This document shows positions 23,903 through 33,188 of a stretch of 37,230 nt of DNA, in pieces. Made by a program: the position numbers and the translations under genes. The notes below the pieces were generated by a model that searched no databases, was not told where the DNA came from, and saw only the letters and a program-made list of their open reading frames with translations. The stretch comes from DATIXJ01 sp035518715 (GTDB lineage Bacteria > Bacteroidota > Ignavibacteria > UBA10030 > SZUA-254): NCBI GenBank assembly GCA_035518715.1, contig DATIXJ010000101.1:1-37230 (forward strand), read 5' to 3'. Numbering within the stretch: position 1 is the first letter of the stretch; every line of letters starts with the position of its first letter.

Positions 23903-25105
23903 ATGAAAGCGCTTTCACGGAAGATCCAAAACCTCGAAGAATCCCAGACAATCACACTCACCGAAGCGGCAAACCGCCTTAAGGCCTCCGGTGTCGACAT
24001 CGTCAGTCTCACTGCCGGCGAACCGGATTTCCCGACTCCGGCGCACGTCAAGATCGCCGCAATCCAGGCGATTGAAGAGAACTTCACACACTATACTCCG
24101 CTCCGGGGCATTCCGTCTCTCCTCAAAGCTATCGTCACAAAATTCGAGCGGGACAACAATATTCATTTCGACCCGTCACAAATTCTCGTTTCTGTCGGTG
24201 CGAAGCACTCAATCATCAATGCACTTCAGGCAATCTGCAATAAAGGGGATGAAGTCGTCATCCCCGCGCCGTTCTGGGTCAGTTATCCCGAAATGGTGAA
24301 GCTCGTGGATGCCCTGCCGGTGATCGTGCCGACCACACGGGAATCCAACTTCAAGATCACTGCCCGTCAGCTCAGGAAGGCGACGAACGACAAGACCAAA
24401 GCCCTGTTGCTCAACACTCCCGCGAATCCCACCGGTGCAGTCTACTCACAGGGAGAGCTGGAAGAACTTGCGGATGTCGTCCGCGATACGGGAATCTTCG
24501 TGATCGCCGACGAGATTTATGAGAAGGTGATGTATCCCCCGGCCAGGCACTTCAGCATCGGCAGCATCAAGCAGGTCAGCGACCAGGTAATTACCGTGAA
24601 CGGCGTTTCCAAGGCCTATGCCATGACCGGGTGGCGTATCGGCTATCTCGGCGCCGCGGCGAGTGTGACGGAAGCCGCTGGCAAGGTGCAGTCGCAGATG
24701 ACCTCCAATGCAACATCCATCGCCCAGCGTGCTGCCGTTGCCGCGCTGACGGGACCCACGACGGACATCGACGCCATGGTCTGCGAATTCGAACGGAGAA
24801 GGAATTTCCTTGTGTCGGAATTTTCCAAAATCCCAGGGATCGATTTTGTGAATCCGCAGGGTTCGTTCCATCTCTTTCCCTCCGTGAAATCATTCATCGG
24901 GAAAAGAGTGAGGGGTTCCCCCATACGTAATGATGCCGATTTTTGTCACTATCTTATTGAGGAAGAACACCTGGCGCTGGTTCCGGGAAGTGCCTTCGGG
25001 ATACCCGATCATGCGCGCCTCTCCTACGCAACTTCAATGAAGGAGCTTGAAAAAGGTGTGGAACGCTTCAAGTCCGGCTGCCGGAAGCTCAACGAGGCAT
25101 ATTGA
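23903..25105 (+). CDS. class I/II PLP-dependent aminotransferase (aspartate aminotransferase type)
   Basis: A 400-residue cytoplasmic enzyme of the AspB-like (Ib) group. PLP is bound as a Schiff base to Lys237 in NGVSKAYAMTGWRIGY. Asp203 and Tyr206 (IADEIYEKV) contact the ring. Asn175 (NTPANPTGAV) and Arg245 are also in place. The substrate carboxylate arginine is expected near the C-terminus (HARLSYATS). It interconverts aspartate and 2-oxoglutarate with oxaloacetate and glutamate; related prephenate or alanine activities cannot be excluded. The frame is open to 23795 inside coaD, but ATG 23903, with AAAGGA upstream, is the natural start. It is the last gene of the comEA-coaD run. Confidence 0.9.
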   Translation: MKALSRKIQNLEESQTITLTEAANRLKASGVDIVSLTAGEPDFPTPAHVKIAAIQAIEENFTHYTPLRGIPSLLKAIVTKFERDNNIHFDPSQILVSVGAKHSIINALQAICNKGDEVVIPAPFWVSYPEMVKLVDALPVIVPTTRESNFKITARQLRKATNDKTKALLLNTPANPTGAVYSQGELEELADVVRDTGIFVIADEIYEKVMYPPARHFSIGSIKQVSDQVITVNGVSKAYAMTGWRIGYLGAAASVTEAAGKVQSQMTSNATSIAQRAAVAALTGPTTDIDAMVCEFERRRNFLVSEFSKIPGIDFVNPQGSFHLFPSVKSFIGKRVRGSPIRNDADFCHYLIEEEHLALVPGSAFGIPDHARLSYATSMKELEKGVERFKSGCRKLNEAY

Positions 25106-25130
25106 TTCTCATGGCGATTCTCTCTATATT
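25102..25130 (+). promoter_or_regulatory. sigma70-like promoter for FmdB gene
   Basis: TTGATT (25102-25107, spanning the previous stop), 17 bases, TATATT (25125-25130), 43 bases upstream of the ATG at 25173. Confidence 0.6.
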
Positions 25131-25172
25131 TTTAGTAACGATATATGATCACCGCGTAAATCCCTGAGTTCT

Positions 25173-25472
25173 ATGCCAACCTATGCCTATCGCTGCAAGT
25201 CGTGCGGACACGAATTTGAAGAACTTCAAAAAATTTCTGATGATCCGATCCGTGTCTGTCCAAAGTGCTCGAAGGAAAGCGTGGTGCGCATTATCAGCGG
25301 TGCTGGTCTCCTGTTTAAGGGGAGCGGTTTCTACCTGACCGATTACAAGAAGACTTCAAGCAGCACCTCCACAACGACATCTTCCACAGAGAACCCAGCC
25401 ACGAAGAAGGAAAAGAAGCCGGCTCCAAAAAAAGACGGTTCTTCCGCTCCATCGGCACCATCCGAATCGTAA
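25173..25472 (+). CDS. FmdB-family zinc ribbon protein
   Basis: A 99-residue protein. The first 60 residues form the FmdB/CxxC zinc ribbon: MPTYAYRCKSCGHEFEELQK, with Cys8 and Cys11, then RVCPKCSK with Cys29 and Cys32, then the conserved ISGAGLLFKGSGFYLTDYK segment. The C-terminus is a low-complexity Ser/Thr then Lys/Pro tail, usual for the family. FmdB was named as a putative regulator of formamidase, but the true role of these widespread small proteins is unknown. It has its own promoter. The next gene is convergent on the - strand, 22 bases away. Confidence 0.92.
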   Translation: MPTYAYRCKSCGHEFEELQKISDDPIRVCPKCSKESVVRIISGAGLLFKGSGFYLTDYKKTSSSTSTTTSSTENPATKKEKKPAPKKDGSSAPSAPSES

Positions 25473-25494
25473 TCCCGTTCGATCCCTGGAATAC

Positions 25495-28041
25495 TCAGAG
25501 TTTGGCCGCAACAACAACCGTTGACTTTGCGGTTGACAGCGGTTTTCCGCGGGCGTCTACGGCATCAATCAGGACGATATAAATACCCATCCTTGCGCGG
25601 TTTCCCGAATCCGTGTACCCGTTCCATGCAACTTCCCCGCAAGCTCCGCTCGGTTCCCCGTCGGCAAGCGTTCTTATGAGCCGGCCAGCTGCATCATATA
25701 TTCTCATCCGGATTGCGGCAGTTGTAGCCGGAAGTCTGAAATGGATGATCGTCATGTCTTCATGCCCGTCGCCGTCCGGCGAGAAGGGGTTTGGGAAACA
25801 CGACAGTTCGGCGTTCGACGCTATCCCAAGAGTGTAGATGCTGTTCTGGTTTCCCGGAGTCCCCCCAAGCGGGTTTGTACACGTGCTCCAGTTCCGCGGA
25901 TCGTTGCTTCCGAGCTGGGGACTTATTCTCTCCAGTGATCTCCCCGTCGGGTCGTCGATGTCGGGATTGTTCCACGATGGATGGTAGTAGACGCTGTCAA
26001 TGGTCAGACCGGTGAGATCCGACAAGATCACATTATCCCCCGAATTGTTCAGACTCATTGTTCCGTGTCTGATCACTACGGCATATGCCGACGTGTCGTG
26101 CAGATAGGAAAACCTGTCAAGTATCGACGAATCCGAAGCCACGACAAGGAACTTCCGTGACCCAAGGAAGTGGCGGTTGCACGTCACCATGTTCGTTGCG
26201 GATGACTGGTTGGTATCCTTCCTGTCGGAGAGTTTCCACCTGCACACGTCGACTGCAGAAGAGGAAATGTTCAGGAGCTCGACGTATTCACTTCCGTTCT
26301 TCAGCGGGTTATACATGATTTCATTGATGACGAGCGACCGGAGCGGAAAGGGAATTGAAACTGTTTTTCGCAGGAGGTTATCACTCGACCGCATATCAAC
26401 TGAATCGTCCAGCCGGGCAATGATCTCCTGTTCTCCGTATGGTGGTGTACCCCACGTGAAGAGAATATGAGCGGAGTCTTTCGGGTTGAGGATGAACGGA
26501 AGCGTTTGGGATTGAATGAGTTCGCCGGGTTCGGGGATGGAATCATCATTGAGATCATGAAAGAGGGATATCGAAAACCCGAACTCCGGATTGCGTCCGA
26601 TATTGCAGATCGTCACAGAGAGCAGTATGTATCCCGACCCATTCGTTGTTGAAACCCGGTCAAGTCGAAGGTTGTGCTCCAGTGGGGTCAGATAGTTCTG
26701 CGCTCCCGGAGAACTGCCCGAAGAATCTCCGGAAGGCCCCCAGTTGGCCGAGTCCAGGGACGATCCTCCCGGTTCAATTCTCTCAAGTGATTTTCCGCCT
26801 GACCCGCCCCATGAAGGGACATAACGCACGCTGTCCATGATGCTGCCTCGTGCGTCGAAGATTACGACTGCATCCCCGGTGTTGTTAAACAGTGACGTTG
26901 GCATGGCTGAAACCTGCAGGAGATTCCCGCTGAACGCTGGGTGCGTACCCCGGAACGACGCACTGTCTTTCGTGATGACGATGAATCCACGGGGCTCCAG
27001 CTCTGCCGAGAGCGGGGATAGCATGTAGCGAGTTGTGCTGTTCCGGTTGCTGATCTTCCAGTTCTTCAGATCTGCCGGGACAGCCGTTGCATTGAAGAGC
27101 TCCACCCATTCCGGTTCACCGGTTGGGGGTGCATACATGATTTCGTTAACGACAACGGAATTTTTTTTCATTCCAACACTGAGGACTGCATGACTCGTGT
27201 TGTTTGAACTGTCCTGATCGCCGTCCATTTCGACTCTGGCAATGCAGACGTGCGATCCTAATTCCACGCCCGGTACCGAAGCGGATACTGCAGCCGTATC
27301 TGCCGGGTTGAGCGGTCCACTGAAGAAGTATGTTGAAATCAATTCCTCCGGCTGCGGGATCGAATCGCCATTGGAATCCAGATAGAAACTTGTCTGCAGA
27401 TTCTGAAGCGCTCGTGTTCCAGCATTCCGGACGACTGCAATGATCGATACAGTGTCACCCGCATTCGGGTACAGGGGGAGGAACCGTAGAGCGAAGATCT
27501 CGGCGTCGATTTCGGCTCGGGCGGTGATGCAAATATCGTCAAGCCGATATGTCCCTGTGGTACCGGCCCCGTTACCCAGAATTCTCCAGCGGATCTGCAC
27601 GCCTGCCCTTCCGCTGAGTGAACCGGGAAGCTTATACTTCCGCTGGATATAAGAACTCGTTCCCGGATTTTTCATCGAGTCGCTGATGAGGATCGGAAAA
27701 CTTGAGCCGCCGTCGACTGACGCCTCGAGAAGGACTATTGACGTATGTGATGTGGAGCGTCTTTCGAAGAAGAAGATGCTGTCCGCGTCCCGGTCGGAAA
27801 AATCAAGAACAGGGGTGATGAGCGACTGGCTGATGGTCGAATTTGTGCTCAGTACCGCATTCGAATCGGAATACGGGGATGAAGTTGTCGTGACAAAGTC
27901 GCCCGTTGAAAGCCGATTGGTTGTGGTGGACCATCCCGCGGGGAGTCGCGGTATCTGGACTGTGTCGAATTTTTCGATGAAGGGAAATTGTCCCGCGCTG
28001 ACGATGGCAGGAATGAGGAAGAAGAACATGAAGAATCGCAT
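25495..28041 (-). CDS. large secreted lamin-tail-domain protein with T9SS/FlgD-like C-terminal domain
   Basis: An 848-residue exported protein. A signal peptide (MRFFMFFFLIPAIVSA) is followed by a beta-rich region (about 20-175) with FFERRSTSHTS-like strands. A CARDB-like adhesion module comes next (about 180-290, AGDTVSIIAVVRNAGTRALQ). The first lamin-tail domain (about 295-430) opens VVNEIMYAPPTGEPEWVELF. A second CARDB-like module follows (about 445-560). The second lamin-tail domain begins VINEIMYNPLKNGSEYVELL (about 565-735). The tail holds a PNPFSPDGDG segment (FlgD/CTD-like) and IRMRIYDAAGRLIRTLADGE. It is probably exported by the T9SS to the surface. It is the last - strand gene of this block and converges with the FmdB gene. 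A weak candidate promoter (TTGCCG, 16 bases, TTATCT) lies in the 100-base gap upstream. No enzymatic motif was seen. Confidence 0.85.
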   Translation of the reverse strand: MRFFMFFFLIPAIVSAGQFPFIEKFDTVQIPRLPAGWSTTTNRLSTGDFVTTTSSPYSDSNAVLSTNSTISQSLITPVLDFSDRDADSIFFFERRSTSHTSIVLLEASVDGGSSFPILISDSMKNPGTSSYIQRKYKLPGSLSGRAGVQIRWRILGNGAGTTGTYRLDDICITARAEIDAEIFALRFLPLYPNAGDTVSIIAVVRNAGTRALQNLQTSFYLDSNGDSIPQPEELISTYFFSGPLNPADTAAVSASVPGVELGSHVCIARVEMDGDQDSSNNTSHAVLSVGMKKNSVVVNEIMYAPPTGEPEWVELFNATAVPADLKNWKISNRNSTTRYMLSPLSAELEPRGFIVITKDSASFRGTHPAFSGNLLQVSAMPTSLFNNTGDAVVIFDARGSIMDSVRYVPSWGGSGGKSLERIEPGGSSLDSANWGPSGDSSGSSPGAQNYLTPLEHNLRLDRVSTTNGSGYILLSVTICNIGRNPEFGFSISLFHDLNDDSIPEPGELIQSQTLPFILNPKDSAHILFTWGTPPYGEQEIIARLDDSVDMRSSDNLLRKTVSIPFPLRSLVINEIMYNPLKNGSEYVELLNISSSAVDVCRWKLSDRKDTNQSSATNMVTCNRHFLGSRKFLVVASDSSILDRFSYLHDTSAYAVVIRHGTMSLNNSGDNVILSDLTGLTIDSVYYHPSWNNPDIDDPTGRSLERISPQLGSNDPRNWSTCTNPLGGTPGNQNSIYTLGIASNAELSCFPNPFSPDGDGHEDMTIIHFRLPATTAAIRMRIYDAAGRLIRTLADGEPSGACGEVAWNGYTDSGNRARMGIYIVLIDAVDARGKPLSTAKSTVVVAAKL

Positions 28042-28141
28042 AAACCCCCCGGTAGAATTGATGAATGAAAAATCCGGGAGGCGTTAGGTGAGTGAAGCCG
28101 ACTAATTCAAGATAAGCAAAATCCTTCCGACCGGCAAAACG

Positions 28142-29458
28142 TTATTGGGATTTTTCAGCCCAGACCTGCACGAGGTTGAGGAGAACCTTGACCGCTTTTT
28201 CCATGCCGTCAACGGGAATCCATTCGAGCTTGCTGTGGAAATTCTCCCCGCCGGTAAAAATGTTCGGACAGGGAAGCCCCATAAAGGTGAGATCCGATCC
28301 ATCCGTCCCGCCGCGTATCGGAACAATTTCCGGAATGATCCCGGCGCGCTTGCACGCTTCCAGCGCGTACTCAGTGACAAACGGAACGCTGTCCAGAACC
28401 GTCTTCATGTTCCGGTAGTCTTTACGGAATGAGAGGTCGATGGTGACACCGGGAAAATGCCCGAGCGCCGAGTCGCGCACGGCAGAAAGAACGTCGTGTT
28501 GCCGCTCCAGTTCGGACAGATCGAAATCCCGCAGGATCAGTTTAATCGTGGACTCTTCGACACCGAGAGTACCATGGTCGGGATGGAGAAATCCTTCCCT
28601 TCCCTCGGTTGCTTCCGGCTTCAGCGAATCGGGAAGCTGGAGGAGAAAATCTGCCGCAGCATACATCGAATTGATCATGATCCCCTTGGCGCTTCCCGGA
28701 TGAGCGCTTCTGCCATGAATTGTCACCGTTGCCTGGTCGGCACTCCATGATTCCTCGTTTATCTGCCCGGTTCTGTCGCCGTCGACGGTGTAGGCGTACC
28801 GCGCGCCGAATTTCTTCACATTGAACTTCGCAATGCCGCTTCCGGTTTCCTCGTCAGGCGTGAACGCGATCTTGAGTGTGCCATGATGCAGGGAAGGATC
28901 GGCGACAAGTGCGTGCAGCATCGTCATGATTTCCGCAATCCCGGCCTTGTCATCAGCTCCCAGGAGCGTTCTTCCGCCCGCGGTGATGATCGCTCCGCCG
29001 ACGAAATCTCTGAGACGCGGATCCTTTGCGACGGTGATGACCTGCAACGTGTCATCCGGAAGAACAATATCGCCGCCCTGATAATTTGAATGAACGATAG
29101 GATTGACACCCGCATCGGTGACTTCCGGAGAGGTGTCAAGATGCGAGATCAAGCCGATGACCGGGACTTTGGACAATTCCGCTTTCGGAAGATTTCCCGG
29201 AAGCGTTGCGAAGACGAAGCAGTTGTCATCGACTGCCGCGTCCTTCAAACCGAGGGCTTTCAGCTCACCGACGAGCTTCCGTGCAAGGGCGATTTCGAGC
29301 GTTGACGTAGGCGTGGCCGTAACATCATCCTTCGACTCGGTATCGAATTTCACATAGCGCAGGAAGCGGTCGACGACCGACTCGTCTGATTTTTTCTGAC
29401 TGAACGTCCCGGAACAGACGAGCGCAGTAAGACATGCGGCGATGACAGCGCGGTTCAT
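28142..29458 (-). CDS. pepT: peptidase T (tripeptide aminopeptidase, M20B), apparently exported
   Basis: A 438-residue M20-family metallopeptidase that removes N-terminal residues from tripeptides using two zinc ions. Metal and catalytic residues are in place: His106 and Asp108 in ISHLDTSPEV, the LLGADDKAG aspartate (about 169), Glu203-Glu204 in PDEETGSG, and the late histidine in GENFHSKLEW. Typical PepT is cytoplasmic and about 410 long. Here the ORF begins with an extra stretch MNRAVIAACLTALVCSGTFS, which reads as a signal peptide (no lipobox), ahead of the conserved RFLRYVKFDT start. The mature enzyme is therefore predicted to act outside the cytoplasm. The gene is downstream of the OPT oligopeptide transporter on the same strand, 24 bases away, consistent with a peptide-use operon. 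Confidence 0.93.
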   Translation of the reverse strand: MNRAVIAACLTALVCSGTFSQKKSDESVVDRFLRYVKFDTESKDDVTATPTSTLEIALARKLVGELKALGLKDAAVDDNCFVFATLPGNLPKAELSKVPVIGLISHLDTSPEVTDAGVNPIVHSNYQGGDIVLPDDTLQVITVAKDPRLRDFVGGAIITAGGRTLLGADDKAGIAEIMTMLHALVADPSLHHGTLKIAFTPDEETGSGIAKFNVKKFGARYAYTVDGDRTGQINEESWSADQATVTIHGRSAHPGSAKGIMINSMYAAADFLLQLPDSLKPEATEGREGFLHPDHGTLGVEESTIKLILRDFDLSELERQHDVLSAVRDSALGHFPGVTIDLSFRKDYRNMKTVLDSVPFVTEYALEACKRAGIIPEIVPIRGGTDGSDLTFMGLPCPNIFTGGENFHSKLEWIPVDGMEKAVKVLLNLVQVWAEKSQ

Positions 29459-29482
29459 TGGATTACCAATCCTCTCCGAGAC

Positions 29483-31468
29483 TTATTCTTCTTTTGCCCG
29501 CATCGTATCCCAGAGCGCGTAACAGATGAGCAGAATAAACATCACCAATCCGATGATTTCTCCGGTCTGAGACTCTGCAATCGATGCCTGGTACCAGTCG
29601 AACCCGGCGAACTTCAGAAATGCGGCGATGACGCCGAAGAGTGAGCCGCCGGCAATGAATCCAGATGCAATGAGCGTTCCGCGTGAAAATCTGGCGCTGT
29701 TGAGCTTCTCATTCTTGGATCTCGTTGTGACCCACCATGAGACAATCCCGCCGATGAGAAGCGGCGTATTAAGCTCCTGCGGAATATACATACCGAGGGC
29801 GAAGGCGAGCGGGGAAATATTCACCATGACGAGGATCAGGGAGATCACCGCGCCGACCAGATAGAGAATCCATGGTGCGGGAGCATTCGACATCAGTGGT
29901 TGAATGACCGCGGCCATGGCATTTGCCTGAGGAGCCACCATCGCACCTTCTCCCTTGAAACCGTAGGTTTTGTTGAGGACCATGATCACGCCGCCGACGG
30001 TTGCCGCTGAAATCAAGACCCCGAGGAATTTCCACGTTTCCTGTTTCTTCGGCGTTGTCCCGATCCAGTAACCGATCTTCAGGTCCGTAATGAATCCGCC
30101 TGCAACAGAAAGTGCCGTGCACACTACCCCGCCGATGATCAGTGCACTCAGCATCCCCGAAGGTCCGGAAAGACCGATTTGAACGAGAATGAACGAGGAA
30201 AGTATGAGCGTCATAAGTGTCATGCCGGAAACCGGGTTCGTGCCGACGAGTGCTGTGGCGTTTGCCGCGACGGTGGTGAAGAGGAACGAAACGATGATGA
30301 CGATAAGCATTCCCACAAGTGCATGCGTGAGATTGAAGACGACTGCGCCGAAGAAGAAGACCAGCACGAGGAGAGCGGTCAGGAGAATCATCACCACGAC
30401 GAAGAGCATCTTGATATCGGTTTGTGTCCGGATCTCTCCTGATTCGGCGTTTGCCTTTCGCTGGAAGATCTCACTGTACGCCAGCTTGAACGCTCCGGCA
30501 ATGATCTTCGAGGATCGGATGATCCCGATAATGCCCGCCATGGCTATCCCGCCGATCCCGATCTGTCTCACATAATTGCGGAAAATCTCCTCTGCGCTCA
30601 TTTGAGAGATGAGTTTTGTGATTCCCGAACCGAGAGGGACGGTAAGATGCTGGCCGATTTCATTCACGAGCGGTATCATCACAAACCAGGAGAGAAACGA
30701 GCCGGCAGCGATGATTGCGGAGTATTTCAGTCCCACGATATATCCGAGCCCGAACACCATCGATGAGACATCGATCTTGACGACCATTTTCAGTTTGTCT
30801 GCTACTGCGGTCCCGAGCGCCGCCATTCTGGAAGTAATGACCTCCGACCAGGCACCCACAGCCGTGAAGAGGAAATCGAAGATTCCGCCGATCAATCCGG
30901 CCACGACGAGGACGCCCGCCTGTGCGCCTCCCTTTTCTCCGGCGATCAGGATCTCCGTCGTTGCGGTGGCTTCAGGGAACGGGAGTTTGGCATGCATGTC
31001 TCGGACGAAATACTTCCTGAAGGGAATAAGAAAAAGTATGCCGAGAAATCCTCCGAGGGCAGAGGCAAAAAAGACCTGAAAGAAATTTGCCGGGAGCTCG
31101 AGAATATAGAGGGCGGGAATGGTGAAAATTGCCCCGGCAACGATGACACCCGAACATGCACCGATGGACTGGATGATAACATTCTGGCCGAGTGCGTTCT
31201 TTTTCTTCGCGACGGTAGAAAGTCCGACTGCTAAAATCGCGATCGGAATTGCCGCTTCGAAGACCTGCCCGATTTTTAATCCGGAATACGCAGCAGCTGC
31301 CGAGAAGAGCACCGCCATCACCATACCCCAACCCACCGACCATCCGGTTACTTCGGGATATGTTTGTTCGGGACGGAGGATGGGAATGTAGTGTTCGCCT
31401 TCTTTGAGTTCTTTGTACGCGTTTTCAGGGAGACCGTTTGAAGCCGTCGGGGAGGATTCCATGTTCAT
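29483..31468 (-). CDS. OPT-family oligopeptide transporter
   Basis: A 661-residue inner-membrane protein with about fourteen hydrophobic helices. The start (GWSVGWGMVMAVLFSAAAAYSGLKIGQVFEAAIPIA) and TATTEILIAGEKGG match bacterial OPT proteins, which take up small peptides, or metal-chelates in other branches, with protons. The ATG used is 31468; ATG 31462 has a better ribosome-binding distance to AGGAC and may be the true start. The peptidase T gene follows after 24 bases on the same strand, so peptide uptake and breakdown are probably co-expressed. The upstream promoter is on the - strand at 31507-31535, divergent from the promoter at 31572-31600. Confidence 0.9.
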   Translation of the reverse strand: MNMESSPTASNGLPENAYKELKEGEHYIPILRPEQTYPEVTGWSVGWGMVMAVLFSAAAAYSGLKIGQVFEAAIPIAILAVGLSTVAKKKNALGQNVIIQSIGACSGVIVAGAIFTIPALYILELPANFFQVFFASALGGFLGILFLIPFRKYFVRDMHAKLPFPEATATTEILIAGEKGGAQAGVLVVAGLIGGIFDFLFTAVGAWSEVITSRMAALGTAVADKLKMVVKIDVSSMVFGLGYIVGLKYSAIIAAGSFLSWFVMIPLVNEIGQHLTVPLGSGITKLISQMSAEEIFRNYVRQIGIGGIAMAGIIGIIRSSKIIAGAFKLAYSEIFQRKANAESGEIRTQTDIKMLFVVVMILLTALLVLVFFFGAVVFNLTHALVGMLIVIIVSFLFTTVAANATALVGTNPVSGMTLMTLILSSFILVQIGLSGPSGMLSALIIGGVVCTALSVAGGFITDLKIGYWIGTTPKKQETWKFLGVLISAATVGGVIMVLNKTYGFKGEGAMVAPQANAMAAVIQPLMSNAPAPWILYLVGAVISLILVMVNISPLAFALGMYIPQELNTPLLIGGIVSWWVTTRSKNEKLNSARFSRGTLIASGFIAGGSLFGVIAAFLKFAGFDWYQASIAESQTGEIIGLVMFILLICYALWDTMRAKEE

Positions 31469-31506
31469 GTCCTGGATGTGTGAACGGTAAACGATTGTTA
31501 AGCGGG

Positions 31507-31535
31507 ATAATAGAGGAATTTTCCGACGTTTCCAA
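31507..31535 (-). promoter_or_regulatory. sigma70-like promoter for OPT-pepT operon
   Basis: Read on the - strand: TTGGAA (31535-31530), 17 bases, TATTAT (31512-31507), about 39 bases before the OPT start. It is divergent from the + strand promoter at 31572. Confidence 0.65.
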
Positions 31536-31571
31536 ATTACGTCTCTCGTGCGGCAGGCATTTCAATCGTTG

Positions 31572-31600
31572 TTGCGTCCACAATCGTTTCTCCGTATATT
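31572..31600 (+). promoter_or_regulatory. sigma70-like promoter for DCC-membrane fusion gene
   Basis: TTGCGT (31572-31577), 17 bases, TATATT (31595-31600), about 65 bases before ATG 31665. It shows that the longer reading frame from 31548 cannot be the full gene. Confidence 0.6.
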
Positions 31601-31664
31601 GAACGGAAATTTTTCCGGGTTCCGGGCAACTGCATCCCCGGATCGCTCAATCAGTCAGTCGTTC

Positions 31665-33188
31665 ATGGAAGAAGAAATACCCCCACATCGCCGCACGATC
31701 TATTATGACGGGAGCTGCCCGATGTGCTCTTCTCTCGTCCGAAAGATCGCCGCAACGGAAGAGGGGAAAGAGTTTCATTGTGTGGACAGCACATCGGCTG
31801 ATCTTCCCGAGGGAATGTCGCGGGAATCCGTCGACAGGGAGATCCACGTTGTGGACGCATCGGGAGAGGTCAGCAAGAGCTCGGACGGCATCTGGAAGAT
31901 CGCGGAAGTGTATCCGCGCCTGAGGTGGATTGCCCGGCTCGGGATGCTCCCCGGGATACGCCAGATTTCCCGCGTCGGATACGCTGTTGTCGCGTACTAC
32001 CGTCATCTCGTATTCGGTCTCCAGGCACGGTTCTTCTGGCTGAAGACGGTGCTTTCACTCGCACTCCTCAGCGGCCTCCTTCTCTCTCCGCATCTGTGGC
32101 TCTCGAATCGCTCGTATCCGCTGGTACCGGCTGCCGGTTTCATCCCGGTGCTTCCTCCACCGATCGATCTGGTTCTGTACGTCATCGCACTTGTGCTCCT
32201 TCTGGCGATTCTTCTGCTGCGTCACCCCCGTTATTCCATTGTCGGATTTGTGGTTATCGCGGTGTGCGAAGCGCTCTCGGATCAATCACGCCTGCAGCCG
32301 TGGTTCTATCAGTATGTTTTCATGATGTTTGTGCTGATCTGGCACGACTGGAGGAAATCAGACGCCGGAAGTTCAAAGACCTTGCTGTCGCTCTTCCGGT
32401 TCGTAATCGCATCGATCTATTTCTGGAGCGGAATCCAGAAACTGAATCTCACATTTCTGAACGACACGTTTCCATGGTTTATCGAACCGATCACGAATCA
32501 CCTTCCCGATGAGGTGAAGTTTCTCACCACTTCTTTCGCAATCATCGTACCTCTGCTCGAAATCCGAATCGGGATTGGACTGCTTACCCGGACGTTCCGC
32601 AGATCCTCCATCATCCTTGCTGTTCTCGCACATCTCTTTATTCTCGCATGTATCGGACCGTTCGGGCATAACTGGAACACCGTTGTGTGGCCCTGGAATC
32701 TTGCCATGATCCTCTTCGTGGTGATTCTGTTTTCCGATCGCGCAGCGGAACCGCTCGTTTCCTATCTTCCATTCAAAAAATCAGTACTTTACCCGCTCGC
32801 GTTCATCCTCTTTGGCATCACTCCGGCACTCAGCTTCTTCGATCTGTGGGATTCGTATCTCTCCTCTTCGCTGTATTCCGAAAATACCGGGAGAGCGGTG
32901 ATGCTTATGAGCGACTCTCTGAAGAACCGACTGCCGGATGATATCAAAAAATACGTTACCAAGGATGCCTCCAACAAAAACGTCCTGGAAATATTTTCCT
33001 GGTCGACAGGGGAGTTGAACGTCCCGCCCTATCCGGAAGAACGAATCTACAGGAGCATCGCCTCTCGGCTTGTTAGTCTGGCGCAGAAACCCAACGACCT
33101 GATACTCGTCGTGCAGGAGAAACCGAAGCCATTCAGCGAAACGCGCTTGGTAAAGCGGCTGAATGCCGTGAAGCTCCGGGGAAACTAG
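31665..33188 (+). CDS. DCC (DUF393) thiol-redox domain fused to polytopic membrane domain
   Basis: A 507-residue protein. The N-terminal 110-120 residues are a DCC domain. IYYDGSCPMCSSLV has the redox CxxC at Cys18 and Cys21, and the fold is thioredoxin-like. The domain ends near RWIARLGMLPGIRQ. From about residue 150 to 440 there are about nine hydrophobic helices (LSLALLSGLLLSPHLW, then LVLYVIALVLLLAILLL). The recurring W- and H-rich segments, such as FVLIWHDWRK and GPFGHNWNTVVWPWNLAM, resemble HTTM (vitamin K-dependent gamma-carboxylase-like) membrane proteins. A soluble tail follows (about 440-507). The ATG at 31665 follows the promoter at 31572; 39 upstream codons are excluded. DCC plus HTTM pairing is known in general, but the function is unknown. 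Confidence 0.75.
   Translation: MEEEIPPHRRTIYYDGSCPMCSSLVRKIAATEEGKEFHCVDSTSADLPEGMSRESVDREIHVVDASGEVSKSSDGIWKIAEVYPRLRWIARLGMLPGIRQISRVGYAVVAYYRHLVFGLQARFFWLKTVLSLALLSGLLLSPHLWLSNRSYPLVPAAGFIPVLPPPIDLVLYVIALVLLLAILLLRHPRYSIVGFVVIAVCEALSDQSRLQPWFYQYVFMMFVLIWHDWRKSDAGSSKTLLSLFRFVIASIYFWSGIQKLNLTFLNDTFPWFIEPITNHLPDEVKFLTTSFAIIVPLLEIRIGIGLLTRTFRRSSIILAVLAHLFILACIGPFGHNWNTVVWPWNLAMILFVVILFSDRAAEPLVSYLPFKKSVLYPLAFILFGITPALSFFDLWDSYLSSSLYSENTGRAVMLMSDSLKNRLPDDIKKYVTKDASNKNVLEIFSWSTGELNVPPYPEERIYRSIASRLVSLAQKPNDLILVVQEKPKPFSETRLVKRLNAVKLRGN

Noticed and set aside
31548..31664. Upstream extension of the DCC fusion gene
   Set aside because: It contains a TTGCGT-N17-TATATT promoter; the DCC domain starts cleanly at ATG 31665.
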